Assembly: GCF_014784055.1 (NCBI RefSeq)
Contig: NZ_CP061813.1
Location: 769,501 to 833,500, forward strand
Origin: Polaribacter haliotis
GTDB lineage: Bacteria; Bacteroidota; Bacteroidia; Flavobacteriales; Flavobacteriaceae
DNA: 64,000 nt
Direction of reading: 5' to 3'
Below are positions 26,442 to 34,614 of the stretch, piece after piece. The position numbers were made by a program, and so were the translations under genes. Below the pieces are notes generated by a model. It was not told the DNA's origin, did no database searches, and was given only the letters and a program-made list of their open reading frames with translations. Position 1 is the first letter of the stretch; every line of letters begins with the position of its first letter.

Positions 26442-26489
26442 GATTCCTGTTGGAATTTATCTTGAGCGAAGTCGAAAGGCAGGAATGAC
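26442..26489. repeat. 48-bp hairpin repeat, copy 2
   Basis: Aligned end to end with 10787-10834 at the same length. Here the outer arms are ATTCCTG and CAGGAAT (perfect), while the other copy has CTACC/GGTAG; the substitutions preserve pairing. Confidence 0.7.
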
Positions 26490-26532
26490 ATTTTAAAGAT
26501 TTTTTTTTCAAAAAAAATCATTTTTCAAACTT

Positions 26533-27258
26533 ATGAAAACAAAAGATTGGTTTACAGAGTGGTTTAATACCTCTTATTATCACATATTATATAAAGATAG
26601 AAACGATTCTGATGCTCAGTTATTTATGAAAAATATAACTGAATTTTTAGCGTTGCCAAAATCGACACATATTTTAGATTTACCATGTGGAAAAGGACGT
26701 CATTCTGTGTTTTTAAATTCTTTAGGTTATAAAGTTACTGGAGGAGATTTGTCTAAAAACAGTATAGAATTTGCGAAACAATTCGAAAATGATACTTTAA
26801 ATTTTGAGGTTCATGATATGCGTAAACCTTTCAATAATAATTACGATTCTGTTTTTAATTTATTTACAAGTTTTGGATATTTTGAAGATGATGCTGAAGA
26901 TATTTTAATTCTAAAAAATATAAAAAACGGATTAAGCAAAGATGGTTATTTTGTCTTCGATTTTTTAAATGCTAATAAAGTGAAAGCAAATTTAGTTACA
27001 GAAGAAACTAAAATTGTAGACGACATTACCTTCAACATAAAAAGAGAAATAACAAATGGGTTTATTCTTAAGCAAATTTCTTTTTTTGCAGATGGAAAAA
27101 AACATTCTTATACTGAGCGAGTAAAGTTTTTAGATTTAGAAAAAATGACTTCTTATTTAAACAAAGTTGGTTTTACAATAAAAAATGTTTTTGGAGATTA
27201 TAGTTTGAATGATTTCGATCCTAAAACTTCCAATCGATTAATTTTAACGGCAAAATAA
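26533..27258 (+). CDS. Class I SAM-dependent methyltransferase
   Basis: A 241-residue soluble methyltransferase. ILDLPCGKGRHSVFLNSLGY is motif I, followed by VTGGDLS (acidic motif II), VHDMRKPF and SVFNLFTSFGYFED (motif IV region). Resembles the ubiquinone/menaquinone-like small-molecule methyltransferases; substrate unknown. Its stop overlaps the ATG of the ZIP transporter by one base (TAATG), so they are co-translated. Confidence 0.88.
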   Translation: MKTKDWFTEWFNTSYYHILYKDRNDSDAQLFMKNITEFLALPKSTHILDLPCGKGRHSVFLNSLGYKVTGGDLSKNSIEFAKQFENDTLNFEVHDMRKPFNNNYDSVFNLFTSFGYFEDDAEDILILKNIKNGLSKDGYFVFDFLNANKVKANLVTEETKIVDDITFNIKREITNGFILKQISFFADGKKHSYTERVKFLDLEKMTSYLNKVGFTIKNVFGDYSLNDFDPKTSNRLILTAK

Positions 27259-27935
27259 TGAGTTATATTCTTTTGGTTTTATCTGTTCTACTAGGTTCTA
27301 CTTTGGTTTTCGTTATAAAACCGAGTAAAAAAATTGTTCGGTTATTATTAGCTTTTAGTGGTTCTTACCTCCTATCTGTTACCATTTTACATTTATTACC
27401 AGATGTTTACACGATTAATTCTGATGCTACAATTGTAGGTGTTTTCATCTTGGTAGGAATTATTTTACAATCTGTTTTAGAATCGTTTTCTAAAGGTGCA
27501 GAACATGGCCATATTCACATTCATTCAGATGGAAAAAAATTTCCAACTTTACTTTTTGTAAGTTTATGCTTGCATGCTTTTTCGGAAGGTTTGCCAATAC
27601 ATCATGCAGATGATAATTTATTATGGGCAATTGTGGTGCATAAAATTCCAATTGCAATTGTGTTGACTACTTTTTTATTACACACGAATTATCCTAAGAA
27701 AACAGTTTTCCTATTTTTATCATTCTTTGCACTAATGAGTCCTTTAGGAATACTTTTAGGAGATAAAATTCCATTTTTTACTACTTATGCAACTGAAATA
27801 ACGGCTTTAATTATTGGAGTTTTCTTACATATTTCTACCATTATTCTTTTTGAAAGCACTGAGAATCATAAATTTAACTTGCAGAAGTTTATTGCGATTC
27901 TTTTGGGAGTTTTACTTACTATTTTTACTTTATAG
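27258..27935 (+). CDS. ZIP family metal transporter
   Basis: A 225-residue integral membrane protein with about seven helices. The ZIP metal-binding motifs are in the two central helices: LHAFSEGLPIHHADD and VVHKIPIAIVL. A His-rich loop (HGHIHIHSDGKK) lies between helices 3 and 4, and TILHLLPDVY is the conserved HLLP motif. Likely imports zinc or another divalent cation across the inner membrane. Coupled to the methyltransferase upstream. Confidence 0.9.
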   Translation: MSYILLVLSVLLGSTLVFVIKPSKKIVRLLLAFSGSYLLSVTILHLLPDVYTINSDATIVGVFILVGIILQSVLESFSKGAEHGHIHIHSDGKKFPTLLFVSLCLHAFSEGLPIHHADDNLLWAIVVHKIPIAIVLTTFLLHTNYPKKTVFLFLSFFALMSPLGILLGDKIPFFTTYATEITALIIGVFLHISTIILFESTENHKFNLQKFIAILLGVLLTIFTL

Positions 27936-27963
27936 ATTTTTACCTATTTTTAAGGAACGAATT

Positions 27964-27981
27964 ATACCTAATTGTAGGTAT
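27964..27981. promoter_or_regulatory. Candidate operator, perfect palindrome
   Basis: ATACCTA-ATTG-TAGGTAT: two perfect 7-bp arms with a 4-base spacer, 57 bases before the ATG at 28039. Variants of the same CCTA-N4-TAGG site precede three other genes of this locus (30546, 31066, 34554). A near-consensus -7 box (TATATTTTG, about 27986-27994) lies just downstream. Confidence 0.6.
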
Positions 27982-28038
27982 GTTTATATTTTGAATATTT
28001 ATGATATTTGGAGTATTACTAACTAAAACTATAAAACA

Positions 28039-28635
28039 ATGGTTGAAAAAAAAAATTTAACTACTTATGTAAACATTAACGATAATGAAAATTACCAACT
28101 CTTATACGCAACACAATCTTATTTCAGTTTTTTTTGTGTTTATGGTAAATTTAAAACTGAAATGGGTATTGACGAAAATAATAATGAAATTAAATTATTA
28201 AAGTCTATTGATTTTCATATTAAAAACTATAAAGGTTTTACTTATGAATTTAAAGATGTTAACCCTGACATATTAGAATATAAAGATAACACATTAAGAA
28301 TTGGATATAAGTTTACCATGCATGGTGGAATTAGAAGAGATAACACAGTAGATACATTCAAAGATATTACTGGAATAAAAAATATTTTCTTTTCAAGTGA
28401 TCCTGATAATTTTAGTGAAATGGATACATTAGGTTTAAAAGAATTAAAGGAAAGGTTTATTGATATCGAATATTATTCTAACATAAAAGAAGATAATAAT
28501 TTTTCAGCAAGTTTTTTAAAGGTAATTGAAGAATTAGAAGGCAGGGTTAAGGATGCAAACTACATGAAAACATTTTCTCCCTTAGCTGTCGGAGATAATT
28601 GTAGAAATTCGCTTATGATGGTTATAGATGGTTAA
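28039..28635 (+). CDS. Uncharacterised cytoplasmic protein paired with kinase 1
   Basis: A 198-residue protein without signal peptide or membrane helix; no family recognised. The central part is beta-rich (SFFCVYGKFKTEMG, IDFHIKNYKGFTYEF), the end contains a helix (ASFLKVIEELEGRVKD). It has a loosely similar counterpart in the protein at 32107 (a FxVxxKF strand followed by an xxNFKG/NYKG turn), which stands in the same position before kinase 2. Its last 8 bases overlap the kinase 1 start, so the two are co-translated. It follows the palindromic site at 27964. Confidence 0.7.
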   Translation: MVEKKNLTTYVNINDNENYQLLYATQSYFSFFCVYGKFKTEMGIDENNNEIKLLKSIDFHIKNYKGFTYEFKDVNPDILEYKDNTLRIGYKFTMHGGIRRDNTVDTFKDITGIKNIFFSSDPDNFSEMDTLGLKELKERFIDIEYYSNIKEDNNFSASFLKVIEELEGRVKDANYMKTFSPLAVGDNCRNSLMMVIDG

Positions 28636-30544
28636 GATTTATAAAATCTTAATTGTTTTTTTTGTTTCTCATCATTTTTACTCACAAGAAAATGATGGGG
28701 TTTTCTTATTTTTTGATGAAATACAAAAACTTAATTTCGCAAAATCTATTGAAATAGCTAATAAATTAGAAGATCCTGTAAAAACTAAGCTTATATTGTT
28801 ATCAAAAATAATTGAAGATGATAGACAAACTAAACTTGATCGTTTAGATATAAGTTACAAGTTTTTAAAATATAATTCAAAAGATAATTTAGATACTTAC
28901 TTTTATCATATAATAAAAGGATTTCAGTTTTTGAATTATACTAAAAACAGGTTAAAATCTTATAATAATTTTTTAAAAGCTTACGAAGTATCTTTAAATA
29001 TTGATTCAAAACAACTTTCAAAATTCGCTTTACAATCTACACTTATCTTCTACAGAAAAGGTATTTTACAAGGCACTAAAGATTACACAATATTTTTAAA
29101 GCAATATAAAAAATTATGTACATCTAATTTTGACTGGTTATATTATTATAGTTTTAAGTTTAATCTTTTGAGCCAAACTATTACATACAATGAAAAGAAA
29201 TCAAAAAATCAGATTCTATATAATAAAATTTTTGAAAAATATGATTCATTAATTGTTAATAGTAATAATTTAGGAAAATTAAAGTTTTTGTATTTTATAG
29301 ACAAAGGAAATCATATTATAAGAGAAAATCCCAAGCTAGCAAAACAATTTTTTATGAAGTCTTGGGCTTATTATGAGAATAGTAAATTTTTTAGATTTCA
29401 AAAATTTTATGGATTAATAAGTCTTTCTAGAGTCACAAGTTTATTAAATGAGCATAAAAAAGGGATAGAATATCTTAATCAAGCAAAGCAATATATAAGT
29501 TTTAATGATAGTTTATGGGATAAATATGATATAAGTGCTCACAAGGCAAATCATTTCTATCATTTAAAACAATATGATTCAGCTTACTATTATGAAAAAG
29601 ATGTACGGTTTTTAGGTTTTAAAATTAATTTTCAAAAAGAAAACCAACAAGTTTCAGAGCTAAAAGTAGAATTAGATACAGAAAAAAAAGAAAAAGAAAA
29701 CCTCCAATTAAAACAAAAAAACCTAGAAACAGAAGCAGAGAGTAAGCAAAGAAGAAACATGCTAATTGCTTCTCTTCTATTTATTTTATCTGCAGGAACA
29801 ATTGCTATTCTATTATTAAAAAACTCCAAAAGAAAAAGAAAACTTGCAGAACAACAAAAAGCTTTAGAAACTCAAAAAAACCTAACGTTACTTAAGGAAC
29901 AAGAATTAACTACCATAAATGCTATGGTAGATGGGCAAGAAAAAGAACGTAAACGAATTGCAGAAGATTTACATGATAATTTAGGCTCTGTTTTAGCAAC
30001 TTTAAAACTACATTTCGAGAATCTTCAAATTAATAAAGAAAAAAAGAAAATTAACCAAGAAGAACTATTTAACAAAACCGAGAGCTTAATAGATGAAGCT
30101 TATTTAAAAGTAAGAAGTATTGCGCATGCCAAAAATGCTGGTGTAATTGCAAACCAAGGTTTGTTAACAGCTGTGCAAATGATGGCAGAAAAAATATCTT
30201 CCGCAGATAAAATTAATATAGAAGTTATTCATTTTGGTCTTGATAAACGTCTAGATAATAGTTTAGAAATTACTGTTTTTCGAATTATTCAAGAGTTAAT
30301 TACCAATATTATAAAACATGCTGAAGCTAAAAATGCAACTATAAATATTTCCTTATATGATAAAAATCTAAATATTATTATAGAAGATAATGGTAAAGGA
30401 TTTAATGTGAAGAAGGTAAATCTAAAAGATGGAATGGGAATAAGCTCCATAAAAACAAGAGTAGAACATTTAAAAGGAACTTTTGAAATAGATGCTACTA
30501 TTGGCAAAGGAAGCTCTGTAATTATTGATATTCCTTTAGAGTAA
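28628..30544 (+). CDS. Sensor histidine kinase 1, TPR-like sensor, NarL-type core
   Basis: A 638-residue kinase: signal peptide MVKIYKILIVFFVSHHFYSQ, a periplasmic helical TPR-like sensor to about 340, a coiled coil, one membrane helix (MLIASLLFILSAGTIAILLL, 378-397), a second coiled coil, then HisKA_3 with phospho-acceptor His449 in RIAEDLHDNLGS, and a HATPase domain (QELITNIIKHAE, IIIEDNGKGFN, GMGISSIKTRVEHLKG). The catalytic half is almost identical, at DNA level too, to kinase 2 (32709-34550), whereas the sensors differ. No response regulator follows directly; the nearest is at 34615. Confidence 0.92.
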   Translation: MVKIYKILIVFFVSHHFYSQENDGVFLFFDEIQKLNFAKSIEIANKLEDPVKTKLILLSKIIEDDRQTKLDRLDISYKFLKYNSKDNLDTYFYHIIKGFQFLNYTKNRLKSYNNFLKAYEVSLNIDSKQLSKFALQSTLIFYRKGILQGTKDYTIFLKQYKKLCTSNFDWLYYYSFKFNLLSQTITYNEKKSKNQILYNKIFEKYDSLIVNSNNLGKLKFLYFIDKGNHIIRENPKLAKQFFMKSWAYYENSKFFRFQKFYGLISLSRVTSLLNEHKKGIEYLNQAKQYISFNDSLWDKYDISAHKANHFYHLKQYDSAYYYEKDVRFLGFKINFQKENQQVSELKVELDTEKKEKENLQLKQKNLETEAESKQRRNMLIASLLFILSAGTIAILLLKNSKRKRKLAEQQKALETQKNLTLLKEQELTTINAMVDGQEKERKRIAEDLHDNLGSVLATLKLHFENLQINKEKKKINQEELFNKTESLIDEAYLKVRSIAHAKNAGVIANQGLLTAVQMMAEKISSADKINIEVIHFGLDKRLDNSLEITVFRIIQELITNIIKHAEAKNATINISLYDKNLNIIIEDNGKGFNVKKVNLKDGMGISSIKTRVEHLKGTFEIDATIGKGSSVIIDIPLE

Positions 30545-30545
30545 A

Positions 30546-30563
30546 GTCACTACTAATAGGTAT
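30546..30563. promoter_or_regulatory. Candidate operator, degenerate left half
   Basis: GTCACTA-CTAA-TAGGTAT: the right half is identical to the site at 27964, the left half matches only partly (ACTA). It begins just after the stop of kinase 1, 72 bases before the gene at 30636. A TAnnTTTG-type box (TATTTTTG, 30584-30591) lies between them. Confidence 0.4.
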
Positions 30564-30635
30564 TTTAAATAGTTTTAAAATGCTATTTTTGATTTTAAGT
30601 AAACCAAATAAACTAATTTTAATTAAAATTTTATT

Positions 30636-30974
30636 ATGAAAAAATCTACTATATTTTTATTTCTATTTGGTGTTACTGTAATACTTGCAATAATAATTGT
30701 TATTAATTTAAAAGATACTTTAGATTTAAAGAGTGCAGAGTTTTGGGTTTATAGAGTTGTTGTTTCTTTAGGTGCTGCTGCAATTAGTATTTCAATTCCA
30801 GGAATGTTAACCATTAATTATACTCCAAAAAGTAATGACTACAATACTGAAGTATCTAAAAATAGTAACAGAATCTTTGAAACGTTAGCAGAAAAAGAAT
30901 CTGCTATTGTTGCTTCTGGTGGAATTGCTGTTTTTGTTTTAGTATATTTATTTAATCCTATAAGTATTTCCTAA
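30636..30974 (+). CDS. Small three-helix membrane protein
   Basis: A 112-residue inner-membrane protein. Hydrophobic segments are at about 5-25 (TIFLFLFGVTVILAIIIVIN), 38-60 (VYRVVVSLGAAAISISIPG) and 92-110 (ESAIVASGGIAVFVLVYL). Between helices 2 and 3 is a polar loop of about 30 residues. No family recognised. It has its own predicted -7 box and a partial CCTA-N4-TAGG site upstream. It stands alone between kinase 1 and the peptidase gene, so a role with that system is positional inference only. Confidence 0.7.
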   Translation: MKKSTIFLFLFGVTVILAIIIVINLKDTLDLKSAEFWVYRVVVSLGAAAISISIPGMLTINYTPKSNDYNTEVSKNSNRIFETLAEKESAIVASGGIAVFVLVYLFNPISIS

Positions 30975-31065
30975 ATTTTATTTATAGAGATTTATTGTTA
31001 TTGTTTTAGGGATTTTATTGTCCTTTTTACTTTATAGTTTTTTACTTATATTTAAAAAAGAAAAT

Positions 31066-31083
31066 ATACCTATTTGTAGATAG
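31066..31083. promoter_or_regulatory. Candidate operator upstream of the peptidase gene
   Basis: ATACCTA-TTTG-TAGATAG: left half identical to 27964, right half two bases off. 69 bases before the ATG at 31153. The 30 bases before it (ACTTTATAGTTTTTTACTTA, then a T/A-rich run) also resemble the stretch before 27964. Confidence 0.5.
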
Positions 31084-31152
31084 TTAAATCTTTCAAAAAA
31101 AGCTTTCTCTTTTTGAATAGATTTTAATCCTTAATTATTTATCATAAAATAT

Positions 31153-32103
31153 ATGAAAGTGTTTTATTATTTTGAAGATTTAGTTTATCAACCTCAGGTA
31201 AAATCAAAATGGTGCTGGGCAGCTTGTGGTTCAATGATTTCTAATTTTTACAAAAATCAAATTAATGATAATCAAAGTCATTTTGTTATTTCCAAATACA
31301 ATAGTTTAAAAAATAGATATATAAAAATTTCTGAAATAAACAATCTTTACAATAAATTTAATATAAAATGTATTCAAAAAGAGAAAGCTTTTATTCAAAA
31401 TTTTGAGTTAGTAAAAAACACTTTAATAGAAACCAGAAGTCCAATAATTCTTGGTGTGGAGATACGAAATAAGTTAAAACATTTAGTTTTAGTTGTTGGT
31501 TATGGAGAGTGTGATAGCAAAAATTACTTACTCATATATGACCCGAATTCTAATCAAATTTATAATCATTATGATAATAATAATTTCGAATATGATGGTA
31601 ATAAAATAAGCCATGTTTGGGTTACAGGAAAAAATAACAACTCAATAGGAAATCAGCTAAAAAAGTTAAGGAAAACAAATTCGATTAGTAATATTATACC
31701 TCAATTTAAAAGATATAGTCAAGTCCGTAAAATAAGTTTAACAACAAAATCTTTTTTAGGTAATAGTTTTATAGAAAATACTAAAGAGATGGCTTTTTTA
31801 GTGGGGAATAATCATTTTTTAACATATGACTTTAATGAAGGAATTGTATGTGAAGATAATATTACTTTAACACTAGCAAGTCAGGGAGATTTAAATAATA
31901 TTTTAGGAAGTATTATCAAAGATAATCTATTAGAGTTCACAAAATTTACGTTTTATTCTAATACCGGTGTTTTTATAATAGAATCCGAAATAAATAATAA
32001 ATTATACGAAAGAGTAATTAATATACCTCAATACGAATTAAATAATTTAGGCAAGCTTTCACAAATCAAATACGAAAAAAAATTTTTAACCAATAAAAAC
32101 TAA
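31153..32103 (+). CDS. Papain-like cysteine peptidase (C39/C70-like)
   Basis: A 316-residue protein. KSKWCWAACGSMISNFYK carries the nucleophile Cys21 with the Q..CW arrangement (Gln13 or Gln15), LKHLVLVVGYGE supplies His110 and LLIYDPNS supplies Asp130, giving a full papain-like triad in the first 140 residues, as in AvrRpt2-type or C39-like domains. Residues 170-316 are beta-rich and unrecognised. There is no signal peptide, so cytoplasmic action, or export by an unseen route, is possible. It is followed three bases later by the 199-residue protein and then kinase 2, so these three form an operon under the site at 31066. Confidence 0.82.
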   Translation: MKVFYYFEDLVYQPQVKSKWCWAACGSMISNFYKNQINDNQSHFVISKYNSLKNRYIKISEINNLYNKFNIKCIQKEKAFIQNFELVKNTLIETRSPIILGVEIRNKLKHLVLVVGYGECDSKNYLLIYDPNSNQIYNHYDNNNFEYDGNKISHVWVTGKNNNSIGNQLKKLRKTNSISNIIPQFKRYSQVRKISLTTKSFLGNSFIENTKEMAFLVGNNHFLTYDFNEGIVCEDNITLTLASQGDLNNILGSIIKDNLLEFTKFTFYSNTGVFIIESEINNKLYERVINIPQYELNNLGKLSQIKYEKKFLTNKN

Positions 32104-32106
32104 ACT

Positions 32107-32706
32107 ATGGCACATCATTTATTAAAATTTAACTTACAACCTAAAGTAATTGGAGAATGGCAACCAATTGTAGCATCTCAAGCTTTTGATACTTTCTATG
32201 GCGTTTTTGTTAAATTTGTAAAACACGAACTACCAACAGAAGATTTTAAACTACATACTTACTATTGTATGTATAAAATTCAAAATTTTAAAGGAGCAAT
32301 AAGTATGGGGTTTCATTCTGAACCAGACTTTCGAACTACTCCTGGTTTTGGAGAAGATGGTGAACCTTATGATTTTTCTTTTAGAATAAAATTATCTCCA
32401 TTTAACAGAGACTGGGAAACTAAAATAATAAAACATCATTCTGAAAATGATTTATCCATACCAAACAAAATTTTTGAATCTTTAGTTGATATTAAAAACC
32501 CTCCTAGTTTTATGTATAATAGCAATGAGCCAGATCAATCTCTTTATCTTCATCCAGACCAATATAAAAGAGATGGTGATTCTTATTTGAAAATTGAATA
32601 TAAATCGACATCAGAGGAATGTAATAATAATTTAAATATTGAAAATGAAGATTTGGTAGGAAGACATCCTTTTATTTGCGACATGACTAGATCTATAACA
32701 AGATAG
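32107..32706 (+). CDS. Uncharacterised cytoplasmic protein paired with kinase 2
   Basis: A 199-residue protein with no signal peptide, membrane segment or recognised family. FYGVFVKFVKHELP and YCMYKIQNFKGAIS form beta strands like those of the 198-residue protein before kinase 1. A loop rich in Gly, Pro and acidic residues (RTTPGFGEDGEPYDFSFRI) may bind a ligand or metal. The end has scattered cysteines. The gene lies three bases after the peptidase gene and two bases before kinase 2, so they are almost certainly co-expressed. A substrate or inhibitor of the peptidase is one possibility (inference). Confidence 0.7.
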   Translation: MAHHLLKFNLQPKVIGEWQPIVASQAFDTFYGVFVKFVKHELPTEDFKLHTYYCMYKIQNFKGAISMGFHSEPDFRTTPGFGEDGEPYDFSFRIKLSPFNRDWETKIIKHHSENDLSIPNKIFESLVDIKNPPSFMYNSNEPDQSLYLHPDQYKRDGDSYLKIEYKSTSEECNNNLNIENEDLVGRHPFICDMTRSITR

Positions 32707-32708
32707 CC

Positions 32709-34550
32709 TTGAAATTTATATTTATATTATTTTTTAGTATTCAATCACAAATAAATACTGTAATAAATTATTTAAAAGTTAATAATTTTAAAGGTGCTAA
32801 TGAGTTTATTTTAACAAATGATCTCTCTTATGAATTAAAAAACGACTTAAATACTTTAATGCTTTTAAATAAAAATATTGGTACTATATCTATTCCTAAA
32901 TTGTTATTAAAAGGAGATAATAAAAAATTAGAGTACAGATACTTATATTATTTGAACAAGGGATTAATTGAATATCATAATAATGATAATCCTCTTGAAG
33001 CTTATAATAATTTAATAAAAAGTTTAGAAATAGGTAAATCCATAAAGAATAGGGTTTTTATTTTAGAAAGCATTAGGAATATTTTGATCATTTATTGTAA
33101 TCAAGGCCATTTATTAAACGATAAATATTATAAGGATTTTCTCTTAGAGTATAAATTGAATATAATTAATAGTATTGATTTTGCGTTTTATAAATATTTC
33201 AGTTTTAAACTTAATTTAATAGAAAAACAATACAAAGATATTTCATATTCTAAATACTTAGATACTAAAACTTATATAAGTAATATAGGTTTTAATTATT
33301 TAAGTTCATTACAAAATATATCAAATGCAAGTTTTCAATTTCACATAAAAAAAAATATTGATAGTGCATTTCATTTTTTAACTATACCAAACTATTTAAA
33401 TAAAAAATTTCCAATAGAAAAATTAGTAATTGATAAAATCAATTTAAATAAGGCAAAATATTATTTAGAAATTGATTCAACTAAAGAGTCAAAAAGAATC
33501 TTAAATTTAGTACAGCTTCCTAAAAAAGGATATTTAAACAAAAATGCGCACATTTATTTTTTAGACAGAAAATGGAAACTTTTTGAAAAACTTGGAGATA
33601 GAGATAGTTCGTTAATTTACTCTAATAAGTACCTAAATAGTAGTTTTTTAGCTAAACACTATGAAACTCAACATTTAATTTCAGACTCTAAAACCAAAGA
33701 AAATACAGCCAAAAAAGAAAAAGAAATCTCAGAGGAGAAACAAAAAAACAAGCAAAAAGAAAATCTTTTAATTGCATCAATTATATCATTAATTTTAGGA
33801 ACCATAATAGCTCTACAATTTCTAAAAAACTCCAAAAGAAAAAGAAAACTTGCAGAACAAGAAAAAGAATTAGAAACCCAGAAAAACCTAACCCTGTTAA
33901 AAGAGCAAGAAATTACAACTATAAATGCTATGGTAGATGGACAAGAAAAAGAACGCAAACGAATTGCAGAAGATTTGCATGATAATTTAGGTTCTGTTTT
34001 AGCAACTTTAAAATTGCATTTCGAGAATCTTCAAATGAATAAAGAGAAGAAAAAAATAAACCAAGAAGAATTATTTAATAAAACCGAGAGCTTAATAGAT
34101 GAAGCTTATTTAAAAGTAAGAAGTATTGCGCATGCCAAAAATGCTGGTGTAATTGCAAACCAAGGTTTGTTAACAGCTGTGCAAATGATGGCAGAAAAAA
34201 TATCTTCCGCAGATAAAATTAATATAGAAGTTATCCATTTTGGCTTAGACAAGCGTTTAGAAAATAGTTTAGAAATTACTGTTTTTCGAATTATTCAAGA
34301 GTTAATTACCAATATTATAAAACATGCTGAAGCTAAAAATGCAACTATTAATATTTCCTTATATGATAAAAATCTAAATATTATTATAGAAGATAATGGT
34401 AAAGGATTTAATGTGAAGAAGGTAAATCTAAAAGATGGAATGGGAATAAGCTCCATAAAAACAAGAGTAGAACATTTAAAAGGAGCTTTTGAAATAGATG
34501 CTACTATTGGTAAAGGTAGTTCTATTATTATAGATATTCCTATTGAATAA
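32709..34550 (+). CDS. Sensor histidine kinase 2, paralogue of kinase 1
   Basis: A 613-residue kinase with TTG start giving a hydrophobic leader (MKFIFILFFSIQSQIN), a periplasmic helical sensor of about 320 residues unlike that of kinase 1, a coiled coil, a membrane helix (LLIASIISLILGTIIALQFL), and the same HisKA_3/HATPase core with phospho-acceptor His424 (RIAEDLHDNLG). The core DNA includes a 155-base run identical to kinase 1 (34080-34234 against 30074-30228), including synonymous positions. It is followed by the response regulator at 34615. Confidence 0.92.
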   Translation: MKFIFILFFSIQSQINTVINYLKVNNFKGANEFILTNDLSYELKNDLNTLMLLNKNIGTISIPKLLLKGDNKKLEYRYLYYLNKGLIEYHNNDNPLEAYNNLIKSLEIGKSIKNRVFILESIRNILIIYCNQGHLLNDKYYKDFLLEYKLNIINSIDFAFYKYFSFKLNLIEKQYKDISYSKYLDTKTYISNIGFNYLSSLQNISNASFQFHIKKNIDSAFHFLTIPNYLNKKFPIEKLVIDKINLNKAKYYLEIDSTKESKRILNLVQLPKKGYLNKNAHIYFLDRKWKLFEKLGDRDSSLIYSNKYLNSSFLAKHYETQHLISDSKTKENTAKKEKEISEEKQKNKQKENLLIASIISLILGTIIALQFLKNSKRKRKLAEQEKELETQKNLTLLKEQEITTINAMVDGQEKERKRIAEDLHDNLGSVLATLKLHFENLQMNKEKKKINQEELFNKTESLIDEAYLKVRSIAHAKNAGVIANQGLLTAVQMMAEKISSADKINIEVIHFGLDKRLENSLEITVFRIIQELITNIIKHAEAKNATINISLYDKNLNIIIEDNGKGFNVKKVNLKDGMGISSIKTRVEHLKGAFEIDATIGKGSSIIIDIPIE

Positions 34551-34553
34551 AAA

Positions 34554-34571
34554 ATCCCTATTTATAGGTAT
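34554..34571. promoter_or_regulatory. Candidate operator upstream of the response regulator
   Basis: ATCCCTA-TTTA-TAGGTAT: 13 of 14 arm bases match the perfect site at 27964. 43 bases before the ATG at 34615. A TTTG (34571-34574) and TATTTTTA (34593-34600), 18 bases apart, are a plausible -33/-7 pair, so the site would overlap the -33 region. Confidence 0.55.
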
Positions 34572-34614
34572 TTGAAATCTAATTTAAACACCTATTTTTA
34601 CTTAAAATATTCCT

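Noticed and set aside
27814-28026. 70-codon frame overlapping the end of the ZIP gene
   Set aside because: It overlaps a confident gene out of frame, is hydrophobic by composition only and extends through the palindromic control region.
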